From Ipomoea triloba (lineage: Eukaryota > Streptophyta > Magnoliopsida > Solanales > Convolvulaceae), in the NCBI RefSeq assembly GCF_003576645.1, contig NC_044916.1:15781793-15845792 (forward strand): a DNA stretch of 64,000 nucleotides. Reading direction: 5' to 3'. Shown in pieces: positions 44,729 through 55,074 of this stretch. The notes under the pieces were generated by a model. That model saw nothing but the letters and a program-made list of their open reading frames with translations. It was not told the DNA's origin and searched no databases. The position numbers and the translations under genes were made by a program. Positions within the stretch are counted from its first letter, which is position 1; each line of letters starts with the position of its first letter.

Positions 44729-46506
44729 TGTTAGGAACATCATGTAATAGGTTTTGATGATACCAACTATTAAGTAGAAATCCCCAAGTCTCGATACATA
44801 GGCAAAACGCTGTAAGTTCGACAAGTAAACCAAGAGCGAAAATACAACCGGGTAACTTTGAGCTCAACTCGGAAAATATTTAAGCTTGAGGTAAATTTGT
44901 TTGAACATCTTAGAAGTCTTGTGTGTTGTAATCATATAGACAGATCAGAAGAAAGCATGGGACAACACTGGAGGAATAAGGGTCTGCGAGACATCAACTA
45001 AGTCTCGAGACATAAGCAGAGTTCGAGAGGTAGGACCTCTCGATACAGTTATCCAGTTCGAGACATAAACAGAGTTCGAGAGATAGACCTCTCGATATTT
45101 GAGTTCGAGACATCAAGCAATCAAGATATCAACCTTGGTCTCGATACACTAACAACTCTCCAACAAAGCTGAATGACGGCCTTACTTAAAGTGTGGAGAA
45201 GAAGAATATCATGGAGATGGAACAATGAAGAGGTGCCGAACGTGAAGATTTCAAAATGGGCGGAAATGGATGACACGTCAGATTTCCACCACAAACGGTC
45301 AAAAGGTGCACCAATGCTGAAGTGATCTGATTCCCTACAAACAAGGAATAATGGGAATATAAAAAGAGTAACTTTTACCAAAAGACGAAAGTGGAGCATG
45401 GACTCAAGAAAGTGAACTATGGAATATTCACTACAAGACAAAGAGGTTCAAGTTACAAGATCACCACTCCATGAAATATGCTGAAAATATGCAAGACCCA
45501 TGATCAGCATGGGAGACAAATTTCAAACGGAATAATTTTCCCTCCAACGGAATTATTCCTCTACTCTCATATATAAGGACGTAAAGACACAGAAGAAAAA
45601 AAAAGGAAAAAAGTTGGTTCGAAATTCTTAAGAAGTGTCTGTCTAAAACGTTCAAGTGCAAGTGTAACTTGGAATATCATCCTGATATTCAAAACAGCGA
45701 GAAAACACATCTTAGTGTTTCAAGAGAGTTACAAAGCTTAAACTGTTATACATCCAGAAGGTGACCGAAGCTGCTCTACATCGAAGTTGATTCAACGATA
45801 GCTTGTGGTCAGATTGGAGTCTGTTACATTCAACTGTGACAACCAAAAACACCTTGCTTTGGATTAAGCAAGAGAGGTGGAGTAACCTGGCAGCTGTCCG
45901 AGTGAAAGAAACCTGAGGCTTGAGGCTTGGTGGGCGTGATGGTCAAGTGCTCGAGAGGTGGAGTAGCTGGAAGCGGGGAGAAAGACCTTGGAGAGGCGGA
46001 GTAACCTGGGAGCTGTCTTGTGAAGATCCTGAGGCTTGACGCGGGCTTGGTGATCAAAGGTCAAGTGCTCGAGAGGTGGAGTAACAAGAAGCAGGGCGAA
46101 AAACCTGAGGCTTGAGGCGGGCTTCGTGATCAAAGCTCAAGCGCTCGATATTGTATTAAAAAAGGGAAGTTTTTAGTGCAATCCTTCCAGGGAGTTTCTG
46201 GAAGAAGAGTGGACGTAGGCGGGTTGGCCGAACCACTTAAAAATCTCTTGCATTTACTTACTGTTTTTATCTCTCGCTAACCTCGATTGCACTGCATATA
46301 AACACTTCTCGAACTACTCAAACTCGTGCTAACTAAAAGGGGATAACATTTCCGCTGCGCATAAAACTTTGTCTTCACCTCGTGAGGTATCGAACCTAAA
46401 CATCCTAAGTTCAATACACACGAGAGGTGAAAAGATTTGCAAAATCTTATACAAGTCTATTCACCCCCCCCCCTCTAGACTTGTACCCCATCCCCTTGGG
46501 ACAACA
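44729..46506 (+). mobile_element. Ty1/copia solo LTR, TSD GTTAC
   Basis: TGTTAGGAACATC ... GGGACAACA with GTTAC on both sides (44724-44728, 46507-46511). A poly-C run precedes the end. Inside, a unit with GAGGTGGAGTAAC and CTGAGGCTTGAGGC is repeated about three times (45885-46140). Same family as 50077-51876. No internal region. Confidence 0.92.
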
Positions 46507-46978
46507 GTTACCACCCTTGAAAAAGGGTCTTACAACCTTGATCTTGAAATCCCAATCTTCTTCTTGCCCTTGATCTATTCTAAACTATGAATGAAGGAAT
46601 TTTCCCCCAAGAGGGGAGAAAACCCTCTAGTCTATCTACCCTATTCTATCAATTTTCTGATCTACTCTTGTCTTTAGGTTTAGGGCAAAAGGGATTTAAT
46701 AGGTGACAAAAAAAGGAACAAATTTCCGAAAATAGCCCTTGGCCCGACCACGCTTGCTCACACGCGTGAGTGGCGTGGTGGCTCTCTGAAATAATTCCAC
46801 GCCTAGCCACACGCGTGTGAGGCTGCGTGGGACGCAACTGCATTTCGGCTTGTTTGTCTTTTGCTCTATTTTAGCTTCAAATCCCTCTCCAACCTGTGAA
46901 ATACTTCAAAACTCTTTCTAGAAATGTTGTTAGAAGATTTTGATCGCATTTGAGCTAAAATGCATGTGAATTGTTGTT

Positions 46979-47104
46979 ATTGGATGTCAAAACGATGCGC
47001 TTTTAATCTAATAAAGACCCATTGGATGTCAAAACGATGCGCTTTTAATCTAATAAAGACCCCTTGGATGTCAAAACGATGCGCTTTTAATCTAATAAAG
47101 ACCC
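46979..47104 (+). repeat. Three-copy tandem repeat, 42 bp
   Basis: TTGGATGTCAAAACGATGCG plus CTTTTAATCTAATAAAGACC three times, near the start of the minus-strand LTR (its U3). Confidence 0.95.
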
Positions 47105-47148
47105 CTAATAAGTGCTATTCTTGGTGCTTATCAAAGTTTCCACACTTA

Positions 47149-48530
47149 AACCTTGCTTGTCGTCAAGCAAGCATACTTTTCGGAGTTGAGCGGGTGAAAT
47201 CCCCTACACTATCTACCAAGACTGCTAAACTCGTGCCAACCAAATGTAAGAAATATGCTAAGGAAGTCAAGGTCTCGAGAGATGGATATTTCATGAGAAG
47301 ATTTTTGTTCACACCTTTCAAGCATGCAAGTGACAAAAGAGTTTTCACCTTGTATTTTCTAGGGGCCTCCAGCCGATCCGACTAGTGGGAACGATGCTCA
47401 CCCCTTAGCCAATTTCCAACCTAACGCCAAAGCCTCTTTACATTATATAAGTGAAGGCAGGGACATGGACCGCTCATCGCCATGGTTTGGGCGATCACTC
47501 TATTTTCTCACTTCCTAGGATAACGTCATCAGGCTACCCGACTTCACATGGAGATCCATGCTTTTTCGAAGGTCAGTGCAATGGGTGCCTGAATCCTAGC
47601 GAAGTGGCTCACCTCCTCTCTATTTTCTCATCTTTCAAGATCTCTTCGGGGCAACCGACTTCACATGGAGATCCATGCTTTTTCGAAGATGGCTCACCTC
47701 ACTTTTATCTCTAGGAATGGCCTTTTGCCTTTATTCACGTTTCACCATATCAACCCCTCATGCCTTTTTCTAGGGATTAGGGATTGTTTTCACTCATAGC
47801 TCACTTAGACTCTTCTTTTGCCCCATGTCCTGCTGAGGTTAATTCAGTTTCCAGGCTTCGCTATTCTTATCTTTCTAAAAGTCAAAGGATTCACACTCCC
47901 ACTTCGAGAGATCCTTGACTGGGGTCCAAACAAAATACAAGGTGAAAGCATGCAAGCACTCATCAAAAATTTTCAATTGGGGTTGGAATGTGCAAATTGG
48001 TGCAAAGTGAAACTTCCAAAGCATATTTAAGACATTCAATCCTTGGCACAAGGTTAGGAGCCCTCCTAGATAGTATTGGCAATAACACACCCTCTAGGTT
48101 CCTATACCTTGTCACTTAATCAATTAACTGTTTCAAGAAGCATACACCCTTTCCATACTTAAAAATAAACATCGTCCTCGATGTTTCCATAAGGAACGGA
48201 GGAAAAAGGATATATGTTTAAGGGTTCCACACATGCCGCTTTTCCACACTTAAAAGTGTGAACTGGCTAAAACAGTTCTAACAAACAGACTACATCCGAC
48301 ACAACAATTATATGCAGCTCTTCATTTGCGATTCTAGAAAATAAACCAAAACAGGGCATTGAATCAGGATAAAAGAAATACTTACAATTTGTATCCTTAT
48401 CAAAGTTTTGCAATCTATGTTCGCCCTTTAAACACAGTTAGAGTAAAGGTAAAGAAATAAATTAGGAATTGAAATTATACCTTTAAAGATTGGTCTTTCA
48501 TGGTTGTTGGTGGAGTGGTCCCTTCTTCTT
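47149..48530 (-). other. 3' non-coding region of element 3
   Basis: Contains two units of the element 1 tandem repeat (CATGGAGATCCATG near 47549 and 47669) and the hairpin AAACATCG (48167-48174) with CGATGTTT (48179-48186), loop TCCT. AAGTGTGGAAAAGC-type words appear near 48240. No coding frame. Confidence 0.6.
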
Positions 48531-48535
48531 ATTTG

Positions 48536-48581
48536 TGGGTTGCCTCCCAAAAGCGCCACGTTTAACGTCTTTGGCTAGACG
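48536..48581 (-). other. Twin hairpin module, element 3
   Basis: CGTCT (48566-48570) pairs with AGACG (48577-48581), loop on the minus strand AGCCAA. TGGG (48536-48539) pairs with CCCA (48546-48549), minus-strand loop AGGCAA. Same order as in elements 1 and 2. Confidence 0.65.
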
Positions 48582-48689
48582 AAACGTGCAAGATAAAACA
48601 TAAACAGAAATTTAGCTAAAAATATAAACAAAAGTAAAGAGATTGTCCACAATCAATTGTTTAGAATTATCAAATCACAAGCATCATCA

Positions 48690-48967
48690 TCAAGATTTTT
48701 CTTTTATTTTCTTCAGTTTCTTCCTTCCTTCATGTTCTCTTGATTTCCTTGATCTCTCTTGAAATCTCATCCAGCTTTTGCATTTGCTCCAAGTGCAATT
48801 AGTATTGGAAATTTTAGAGGGATCTCCAATCAGTGACTGGGTGAACCAGCTCGGAATGTTGAAGCTAGAGGAGTTGGGGTTTTGCTCTTCAGGTTGTGGT
48901 GGAGGTACAGACGGTCCGGGCTCTCTCGGTGGTGGAGAATACATTGAAGAATCCAACGGCGAATACA
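48690..48967 (-). pseudogene. C-terminal part of element 3 ORF1
   Basis: Pro/Ser-rich frame (MYSPPPREPGPSVPPPQPEE) ending in a basic Lys/Arg-rich tail (SRKSREHEGRKKLKKIKEKS). Across the solo LTR it is in frame with sequence just upstream of 54063, once one TSD copy is removed, and that in turn with ORF1 except for a TAA at 54181-54183. So the ORF1 product of this family probably extended here. Basic tails often bind nucleic acid; function is inferred. Confidence 0.55.
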
Positions 48968-49301
48968 TGTAACACCCGTACTTGGCTATACCGAACAGCC
49001 GGAGTGGTTACCGCCACATCTAGACTAAACCCAATCACATACAGATAGGATTCATTCTAGATGCACAGGCTAAAGATAAGGAAACTGTACTACATCATCA
49101 TAACCATCATAACTTGATATATATTTTCATAACATCAACAAAAGAGTAGCTAAGCTAGCTACTAACACGTACCAAAGTTTAGTTATAGCCCACCAAGAGA
49201 GTTTGAGCTAGACCCGACCTCACTAGCCATCTTAGCACTAGCTTGGCTACAAAAGATATATACACAAAAGGTCAGACTTGACTTCCCACCCTAGGCACTA
49301 C

Positions 49302-49772
49302 CTAGTCTAACGAGTGGTACACCGAGCCAGTATAGGTGCCCCAAATGAGGTGCCACTCACCCTCGAACCATGTGATGTGGTCCAGAAAGTTGCAAGTATT
49401 GATATACATCATCCACTCCTCATGATACTCCGGGGGACTCGGGTCCCACGGGTAGGGATAGCGAACGATAAACTCGAGGGGATCACTCCCGGGTAAAACC
49501 TCTATGGGATAAAACCCATACCTAGCCTGGATGACGTCCAGAGGACACAACGGGTCAACAGGGGCAGGTGACCAAACCGGTACCGCTGGTGAGATAGAAG
49601 TGGGAACAGGGTCGGGAGTACAAGTCAGCACTGGAGGGTCTGGAGCATAGCCAGGGGCGAACGGGTCATCATCAGACAGATAATGTACGTAGTCATCGTA
49701 ATCTAAGACGGGGAACTCAAACTCCGATGGATCGGAGTCCGCGGGGCTGCATGAGCCCACACTAGATTCCAT
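49302..49772 (-). CDS. LTR-embedded small ORF, 156 codons
   Basis: Not a family I recognise. It starts MESSVGSCSPADSDPSEFEF, an acidic Ser/Asp/Pro-rich N-terminal half, then GFYPIEVLPGSDPLEFIVRY, PYPWDPSPPEYHEEW, LDHITWFEGEWHLIWG and VYHSLD. The start at 49772 follows directly on CAG (predicted acceptor, branch CTAAC about 27 nt upstream); a longer frame to 49838 would begin inside the predicted intron. It differs from the copy at 61951-62421 by about ten residues and shares its C-terminal half with 30596-31000 mainly through synonymous changes. No signal peptide or membrane span. Confidence 0.6.
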   Translation of the reverse strand: MESSVGSCSPADSDPSEFEFPVLDYDDYVHYLSDDDPFAPGYAPDPPVLTCTPDPVPTSISPAVPVWSPAPVDPLCPLDVIQARYGFYPIEVLPGSDPLEFIVRYPYPWDPSPPEYHEEWMMYINTCNFLDHITWFEGEWHLIWGTYTGSVYHSLD

Positions 49773-50076
49773 CTGACAAAGGACACAACGAAGTGTAGTT
49801 AGCACGACGGCTAAGTAAGGAAATCCATTGTCACTCAAAAGTAAACAAAGGTTTCAAAAACAAACATAATACTCAGAAAACTGTAAACTTTACCCATAAG
49901 TTGCAATCTACCTGCAATCAGATTATCAACAAAAGAAAGTATAGCATAGTATATGAGTGATATCAGCATATAATACTTTCATTTCCGAGAATTCCACCAT
50001 TTAATTCAAAATAGTGAGTTCCACAACACACACACTTACTGTTCAGAACTCATGACATTTTATTTTGCGACCTAGT

Positions 50077-51876
50077 TGTTAGGAACATAATGTAATAGGT
50101 TTTGATGATACCAAAATGTATTTAAGAATCCCCTAAGTCTTGAAAGATAGGAATTATATGTAAGTTCGACAAGTAAACTAAGAGCGAAAATACAACCGGG
50201 TAACTTGAGCTCAACTCGGAAAATATTTAAGCTTAAAGTGAAACTTGTGGGAACATCTTAGAAGTCTCGTGTTGTAATTTTATAGATAGATCAGAAGAAG
50301 GCACGGGACAACACTGGATGAATAAGGGTCTGCGTGACATCAACTAAGTCTCGAGACACAAGCAAAGTTCGAGAGATAGGATCTCTCGACACAAGAATCC
50401 AGTTCGAGACATAAGCAGAGTTCGAGAGATAGATCTCTCGATACATGGGGACGAGACATCATCTTTGGTCTCGATAAACTGACACTTCTCCAAAAGGCTG
50501 AATGACGGTCAGGAAGCATGGATAAAGTTTGGAGAAGAAGAATACCATGGAGATAAAATATTAAGGAGGTGCCAGAAGTGGATGCCACGTCAAAATTCCA
50601 CAACAAACGGATAGAAGGTGCACCAATCCAAAGTCGGTCTTATTCCCTAAAACGAGGATCAATGGGAATTTAAAAAAGAGTAACTTTTACCAAAAGTAGC
50701 AAGTGGAGCATGGACTCAAGAAAGTGGATTATGGAACATCCACTACCAAACAAAAGGTTCAAGTTACAAGACCACCACTCCATGAAAAATGCTGAAAAGA
50801 TGCAAGTCCCATACACAGCATGGGAGACAAATTTCAAACGGAATAATTTTCCCTCCAACGGAATTATTCCTCAACTCTCATATAAAAAGGACGTGAAGAC
50901 ACAAAGCTCAAAAAGAAGAAGGTTGGTTAATTCGAAAATCTTAAGAGGTGTCTGATTCAAACGTTCAAGTGCAAGTGCTAAATTTGGAATATCATCCTGA
51001 TATTCAAAAACAGCGAGAAAACACATCTTAGTGTTTGAGAGAGTTACAAAGCTTAAACTGCTACACATCTGGAAGGTGACCGAAGCTGCTCTACATCGAA
51101 GTTGATTCAACGATAGCTTGTGGTCAGATTGGAGTTTGTTACATTTAACTGTGACAACCAAAAGTCCTTGCTTTGGATTAAGCAAGAGAGGTGGAGTAAC
51201 CTGGCAGCTGTCTAGTGAAGATCCTGAGGCTTGAGGCGGGCTTGGTGATCAAAGCTCAAGTGCTCGAGAGGTGGAGTAACTGGAAGCGGGGAGAAAAACC
51301 TTAGGAGAGGCGGAGTAACCTGGGAGCTGTCTTGTGAAGATCCTGAGGCTTGAGGCGGGCTTGGTGATCAAAGCTCAAGTGCTCGATAGGTGGAGCAACA
51401 AGAAGCGGGGCGAAAAACAAGTGCTCGATAGGTGGAGCAACAAGAAGCGGGGCGAAAAACCTGAGGCTTGAGGCGGGCTTCGTGATCAAAGCTCAAGCGC
51501 TCGATATTGTACTAGAAAGGGAAGTTTTTAGTGAAATCCTTCCAGGGAGTTTCTGGAAGAAGAGTGGACGTAGGCGGGTTGGCCGAACCACTTAAAAATC
51601 TCTCTCGCATTTACTTTCTGTTTTTATCTCTCGCTATCTAACTCTCGAACTGCACTGCATATAACCGCACCTCTCGAACTAACTCAAACTCGTGCTAACT
51701 AAAAGGGGATAACTTTTCCGCTGCGCATAAAACTTTGTCTTCATCTTGTGAGGTATCGGACCTAAACATCCTAAGTCCAATACACACGAGAGGTCGAAAA
51801 AGATTTGCAAAATCTTATACAAGTCTATTCCCCCCCCCCCCCTCTAGACATGTACCCCATCCCCTTGGGACCAACA
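50077..51876 (+). mobile_element. Ty1/copia solo LTR, TSD CTAGT
   Basis: TGTTAGGAACATAATG ... GGGACCAACA, 1800 bp, with CTAGT at 50072-50076 and 51877-51881. The empty site is seen in the sister LTR near 62719-62729 (GACCTAGTTACGG). Internal repeat units (GAGGTGGAGTAAC, CTGAGGCTTGAGGCGGGC) span 51185-51500. A long poly-C run lies at about 51828-51842. Confidence 0.95.
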
Positions 51877-51965
51877 CTAGTTACGAAGTAACTAGATTTT
51901 CATAGTTAGTAAAATTTACTTAGTTTCCCCCTGGATATGTGTAAGGCATACTTGGAATATTTTCA

Positions 51966-52425
51966 AGAACCTCGGGCCGCGGCACTCATGCCTCCAGTGA
52001 GGTCAAACATCTCAATAATTTCCGGGCCACGGCTCACAAGCCTCCCGTAAAGTCAAACATCTCAATAACTTCCGGGCCACGGCTCACAAGCCTCCCGCAA
52101 AGTCAAACATCTTAATAACTTCTGGGCCACGGCTCACAAGCCTCCCGTAAAGTCAACATCTCAATAACTTCCGAGCCACGACTTACAAGCCTCCCGTAAA
52201 GTCAACATCTCAATAACTTCCGGGCCATGGCTCACAAGCCTCCCGTAAAGTCAAAATCTCAATAACTTCCGGGCCACTGCTCACAAGCCTCCCGTAAAGT
52301 CAAACAACTCAATAACTTCCGGGCCACGGCTCACAAGCCTCCCGTAAAGTCAACATCTCAATAACTTCCGAGCTACGGCTCACAAGCCTCCCGTGAAGTC
52401 AAACATCTCGACAACATTATCCAGA
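51966..52425 (-). repeat. Nine-unit minisatellite in the solo LTR
   Basis: About nine units of 47-50 bp with core GGGCCACGGCTCACAAGCC and CCCGTAAAGTCAA. On the minus strand each unit has GGCT-TGTG-AGCC inside GGG ... CCC, a small hairpin. Confidence 0.9.
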
Positions 52426-52734
52426 AACTAAGGTTTTCAAAACATTCTTTTCTTTCCTTGAGTTTAATTAGTATTAACACATGATGTCCCAAAACAATTA
52501 TTCTTATCCAAATATGTTTCCAAAAATGCACATTTTTGTCAATGACTTTTCACCATAAAATTCCAAGTGACAAGGGTCACACTTGTTTCTTAAAAACACA
52601 ATTTTCTCCAAATTAATGAACGTAACTTACAAAATAATATTTGAACTTTCAAAAAAAAAAGAGAATTGACTCGGTTGCCCGTAGGCCTTCCAAACATCAT
52701 CACATTCAGGATCAAAAACATCAGAAGAAAGTTC

Positions 52735-52985
52735 GGTCGAAAACGGAACCGCGTCGCGCAGACTCGCTGATGTCCGCAGCGTCGGACGCACGGCGGACGC
52801 GTGCGTCCGGGCCGCGTCCGCTCGTTCGGCAGTGACGCCAAAATTCTGGGCACCCACGTACGCGCGTCCGTGGTCGCGTCGGGCCTTTCGGCCGTGATGC
52901 CGAAACTCTGGGCGCCGATGGACGCGCGGTGGACGCGCGTCCAAGGCCGCGTCCATCCGCTTCTGCCAACTTCGGGCAGCAAAAA
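52735..52985 (-). repeat. GGACGCG-rich block in the solo LTR
   Basis: Many CGTCCG, GGACGCG and GCGTCC words, including the palindrome TGGACGCGCGTCCA (52930-52943) that is also in the element 1 LTR. It lies in the predicted intron. Much more GC-rich than its surroundings. Confidence 0.75.
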
Positions 52986-54182
52986 CTGGGTTGTAACGCC
53001 CCGATTTTCCACTATTTTCACAAGTATAAGCCTATATGAACATAAACACAACATATACATGCATAAATTAACTATGAACATGCATACAAAATTACCAAAC
53101 ATTAAAGTGTAATTTCTTTGAGCCAACTTGTAGATCCATAACTTAGCACATAACTTTCACATAAAATTCCTTGTCACATAATTTACTAGAATTTGTTCAC
53201 CTTCAAGTGACTAAACCAACTTAAGGGATTCCTTACCTCCCAAGTGAATTTTTAAGACCGTAGAAAGATGGTGATCTTCTCCTCCAAACTTTTCACCGAA
53301 GATCCTAAACAAAAATCACCATGATAACAATATTTTCATGAACCCTTAGTTTAAACTTAAGTTCTAGGAAGGATTCTAGTCATATTAACCGAACAAAACC
53401 AAAGTTTTTACCTATTATGGAGCACTTGTGTTGAAGAAAAAGCTATGGAGTTCTTGGATCACAATGTAGAAGAATGAAATTTTCTTCCTCTTCTTTTCCC
53501 TTCTATTTTCGAAAATGAGAGAGAGAGAGAGAGTGATGGGAAAGATGGCTTGAAGCTTAAGTTAACAAGTATGATCATCCCATACTTCTTATGACAAAAC
53601 ACTATTTAATCACCATGTGGTAATAAGGGTGACACTTGTCAAAATTCTATGGTAGATCTTGAAGAGTAGGGATTATTTTGCCGGTTTGGGATCAAAACAG
53701 ATAAAGGTTCGGAGGATTATAACTTAATTCGGGAAAATTCTAACACCAAAATTATTCTAAAAATAATCTCGTCATTAACAACTAAAATTGGAAATTTTTC
53801 GGTATCTCGCGAAATACAGGTACGAAGGTCCGTAACAATTTCACTCTTACAGTCCGTTTAAATTTCTCTTGAACTAAATAGGAAGTTCAGGATTAATCGT
53901 ATCGTACTTAATAATCCACTTTCTAGGGAAATTCGAACTGTATATACATCCTTAAAAATTTTTCGGTTCGTGACCGGTACGTAGATCGCAGCTTATTAAT
54001 AACTAGCCTAAAAAAAAATAAAATTCGAACCCTAACTTTGCCGGAATAACTGAGGGGTTACAATACATGTCCGAGAGAGACGGGGAATTGAATGACATCG
54101 GAGAAGGTGTGAATCTTGGGGATGTCATGGGCGTGTTAGCATGATCTTCCGCCATCTCCTCATCTACCCTCGTCCGCGCTTG

Positions 54183-55074
54183 TTATCTCAAGTGAAGTTT
54201 TGCGACGTCTTCGGGAGATAAAGAAACTATGTGCGCTCCTGGAAGCCGATGTTCAAACCAATTCATTTTCATTTGATTGCCCAGCGAGACGCATAGCCTC
54301 GTCACCAAGGGGCCTATAAAGATTGCCCTGGCTGACTCTTGCTGTTGTGCAACAAGCAAGTTCCTACAAATCGCGCTCATGTTCACTGAGTTCCTGGTGT
54401 CCATACTCCAAAGTATGAACAGCTCCGCCTTTGAGACTCGGTCATATGTCTCAGGCCTTCCTTCCCATGAATTAGCGATCACCTTCCATAAAACCTTTAA
54501 ATCCTCTCTTACAGTCTGAGAGACTCTCACTCTTGACCCTTCCCATTCGACTCCTTGTCTTGCGATCATCGACCAATATTTTCTCGAAATGTCCCTGTCT
54601 CCAAAGTCATGCCTCAATCTCCTGTACCAGTGCTTCGACTGGTCTTCCTCATTGTAGAATCCAAGGAGAACACCCAAACGGTTGGCCGATATGTTATGGT
54701 TCTGGTTGAAGAGTCTAAACTTAATGGTAGGGCTGTAGAGATCTCCAGCCACTCCGTCAACCTTCAAGCTCGCGATAAACTCATGTACTAGAGGGATAAA
54801 GGTATCCTGTCTCCAGCTTAACAGATTCTTCCAATATGGCTCTGCAATCAACCTCTCCAGTCCATATTTGCACTCATAATCCTCCAATACTCTCAAGTCT
54901 ACATATCTCCATTGCACAATAGGGTAATTTAACAACTGCTTGTACCGCCCTAGCATGGTTGCTGTCATCAGTAAAATTTGAGTTCCAGTGGATACTTCTA
55001 TATAACGGGTGTTAGCGTCCCTAGCACTGTTTTCTTCTGCCGGGGCTTTCCCTCTTTGGAGCCTTTGAGCAATC
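54183..55074 (-). pseudogene. Athila ORF1-like protein, 5' end cut by LTR
   Basis: The frame encodes about 295 residues with WRYVDLRVLEDYECKYGLER, TIKFRLFNQNHNISANRLGV, LGFYNEED, SKAELFILWSM and FIGPLVTRLCVSLGN. These match the ATHILA ORF1 family (Pfam PF03078 by recollection of its motifs), a gag-position protein of unknown detailed role in plant Athila elements. The first codons up to 55094 belong to the inserted LTR, so the true start is lost. A TAA at 54181-54183 ends it, but the frame beyond stays open to the Ser/Pro-rich part at 48967. Confidence 0.75.

Larger units (their letters stand above)
43932..47133 (-). repeat. 3' LTR of element 3, interrupted by a solo LTR
   Basis: On the minus strand it starts TGATAAGCACC at 47133 after a polypurine tract and ends CCCACA at about 43932; GACACTCGGGGAGTC near the end matches related LTRs. 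Without the 44729-46511 insertion it is about 1.4 kb. CACACGCGTGTG is at 46808-46819 and CACGCGTG at 46761-46768, upstream (minus) of CTATTAAATCCC (46691-46702). Confidence 0.7.
49773..53236 (-). other. Predicted LTR intron (with nested solo LTR)
   Basis: Donor GAG|GTAAGGAATCCC (GT at 53236-53235) and acceptor TTTGTCAG ending at 49773, just before ATG. Without the copia insertion it would be about 1.66 kb. It contains the minisatellite and the GC-rich block. Confidence 0.5.
48968..54062 (-). mobile_element. Tekay-like solo LTR, TSD ATACA, with nested copia LTR
   Basis: On the minus strand it starts TGTAACCCCTCAG at 54062 and ends GGGTGTTACA at 48968. ATACA flanks both sides (48963-48967, 54063-54067). 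Removing the nested copia LTR leaves about 3.3 kb. From 53180 down it is nearly identical to 61617-64000. It holds, in minus order, CCGGTCACGAACCG (53964-53977), a splice donor (53236), a GGACGCG block, a nine-unit minisatellite, a splice acceptor and a 156-codon ORF. Loss of the internal region by LTR-LTR recombination is the usual origin. Confidence 0.92.
47134..55074 (-). mobile_element. Element 3: Athila-like element internal region, split
   Basis: Internal DNA at 47134-48967 and 54063-55074 (minus strand) is separated by a solo LTR with TSD ATACA. Order on the minus strand: Athila ORF1-like frame, Ser/Pro-rich frame, twin hairpins, structured 3' region, polypurine tract (47134-47148), 3' LTR. 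There is only about 1.5 kb between the ORF and the LTR and no pol, so it is non-autonomous too. The 5' side is lost at 55075 under another LTR. Confidence 0.75.

Noticed and set aside
47540..47700. CRISPR-like spaced palindromic repeat
   Set aside because: Two copies only, plant nuclear context, and homologous to the element 1 tandem repeat.
51966..52425. CRISPR array
   Set aside because: Units are contiguous with no unique spacers and lie in a retrotransposon LTR; it is a minisatellite.
52590..53126. 178-codon minus frame with Arg/Pro/Ala-rich segment
   Set aside because: Arises from the GGACGCG-rich block in the LTR; open in several frames on both strands, so not evidence of coding.
54277..54791. 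Two plus-strand frames
   Set aside because: Shadows of the minus-strand Athila ORF1-like gene.
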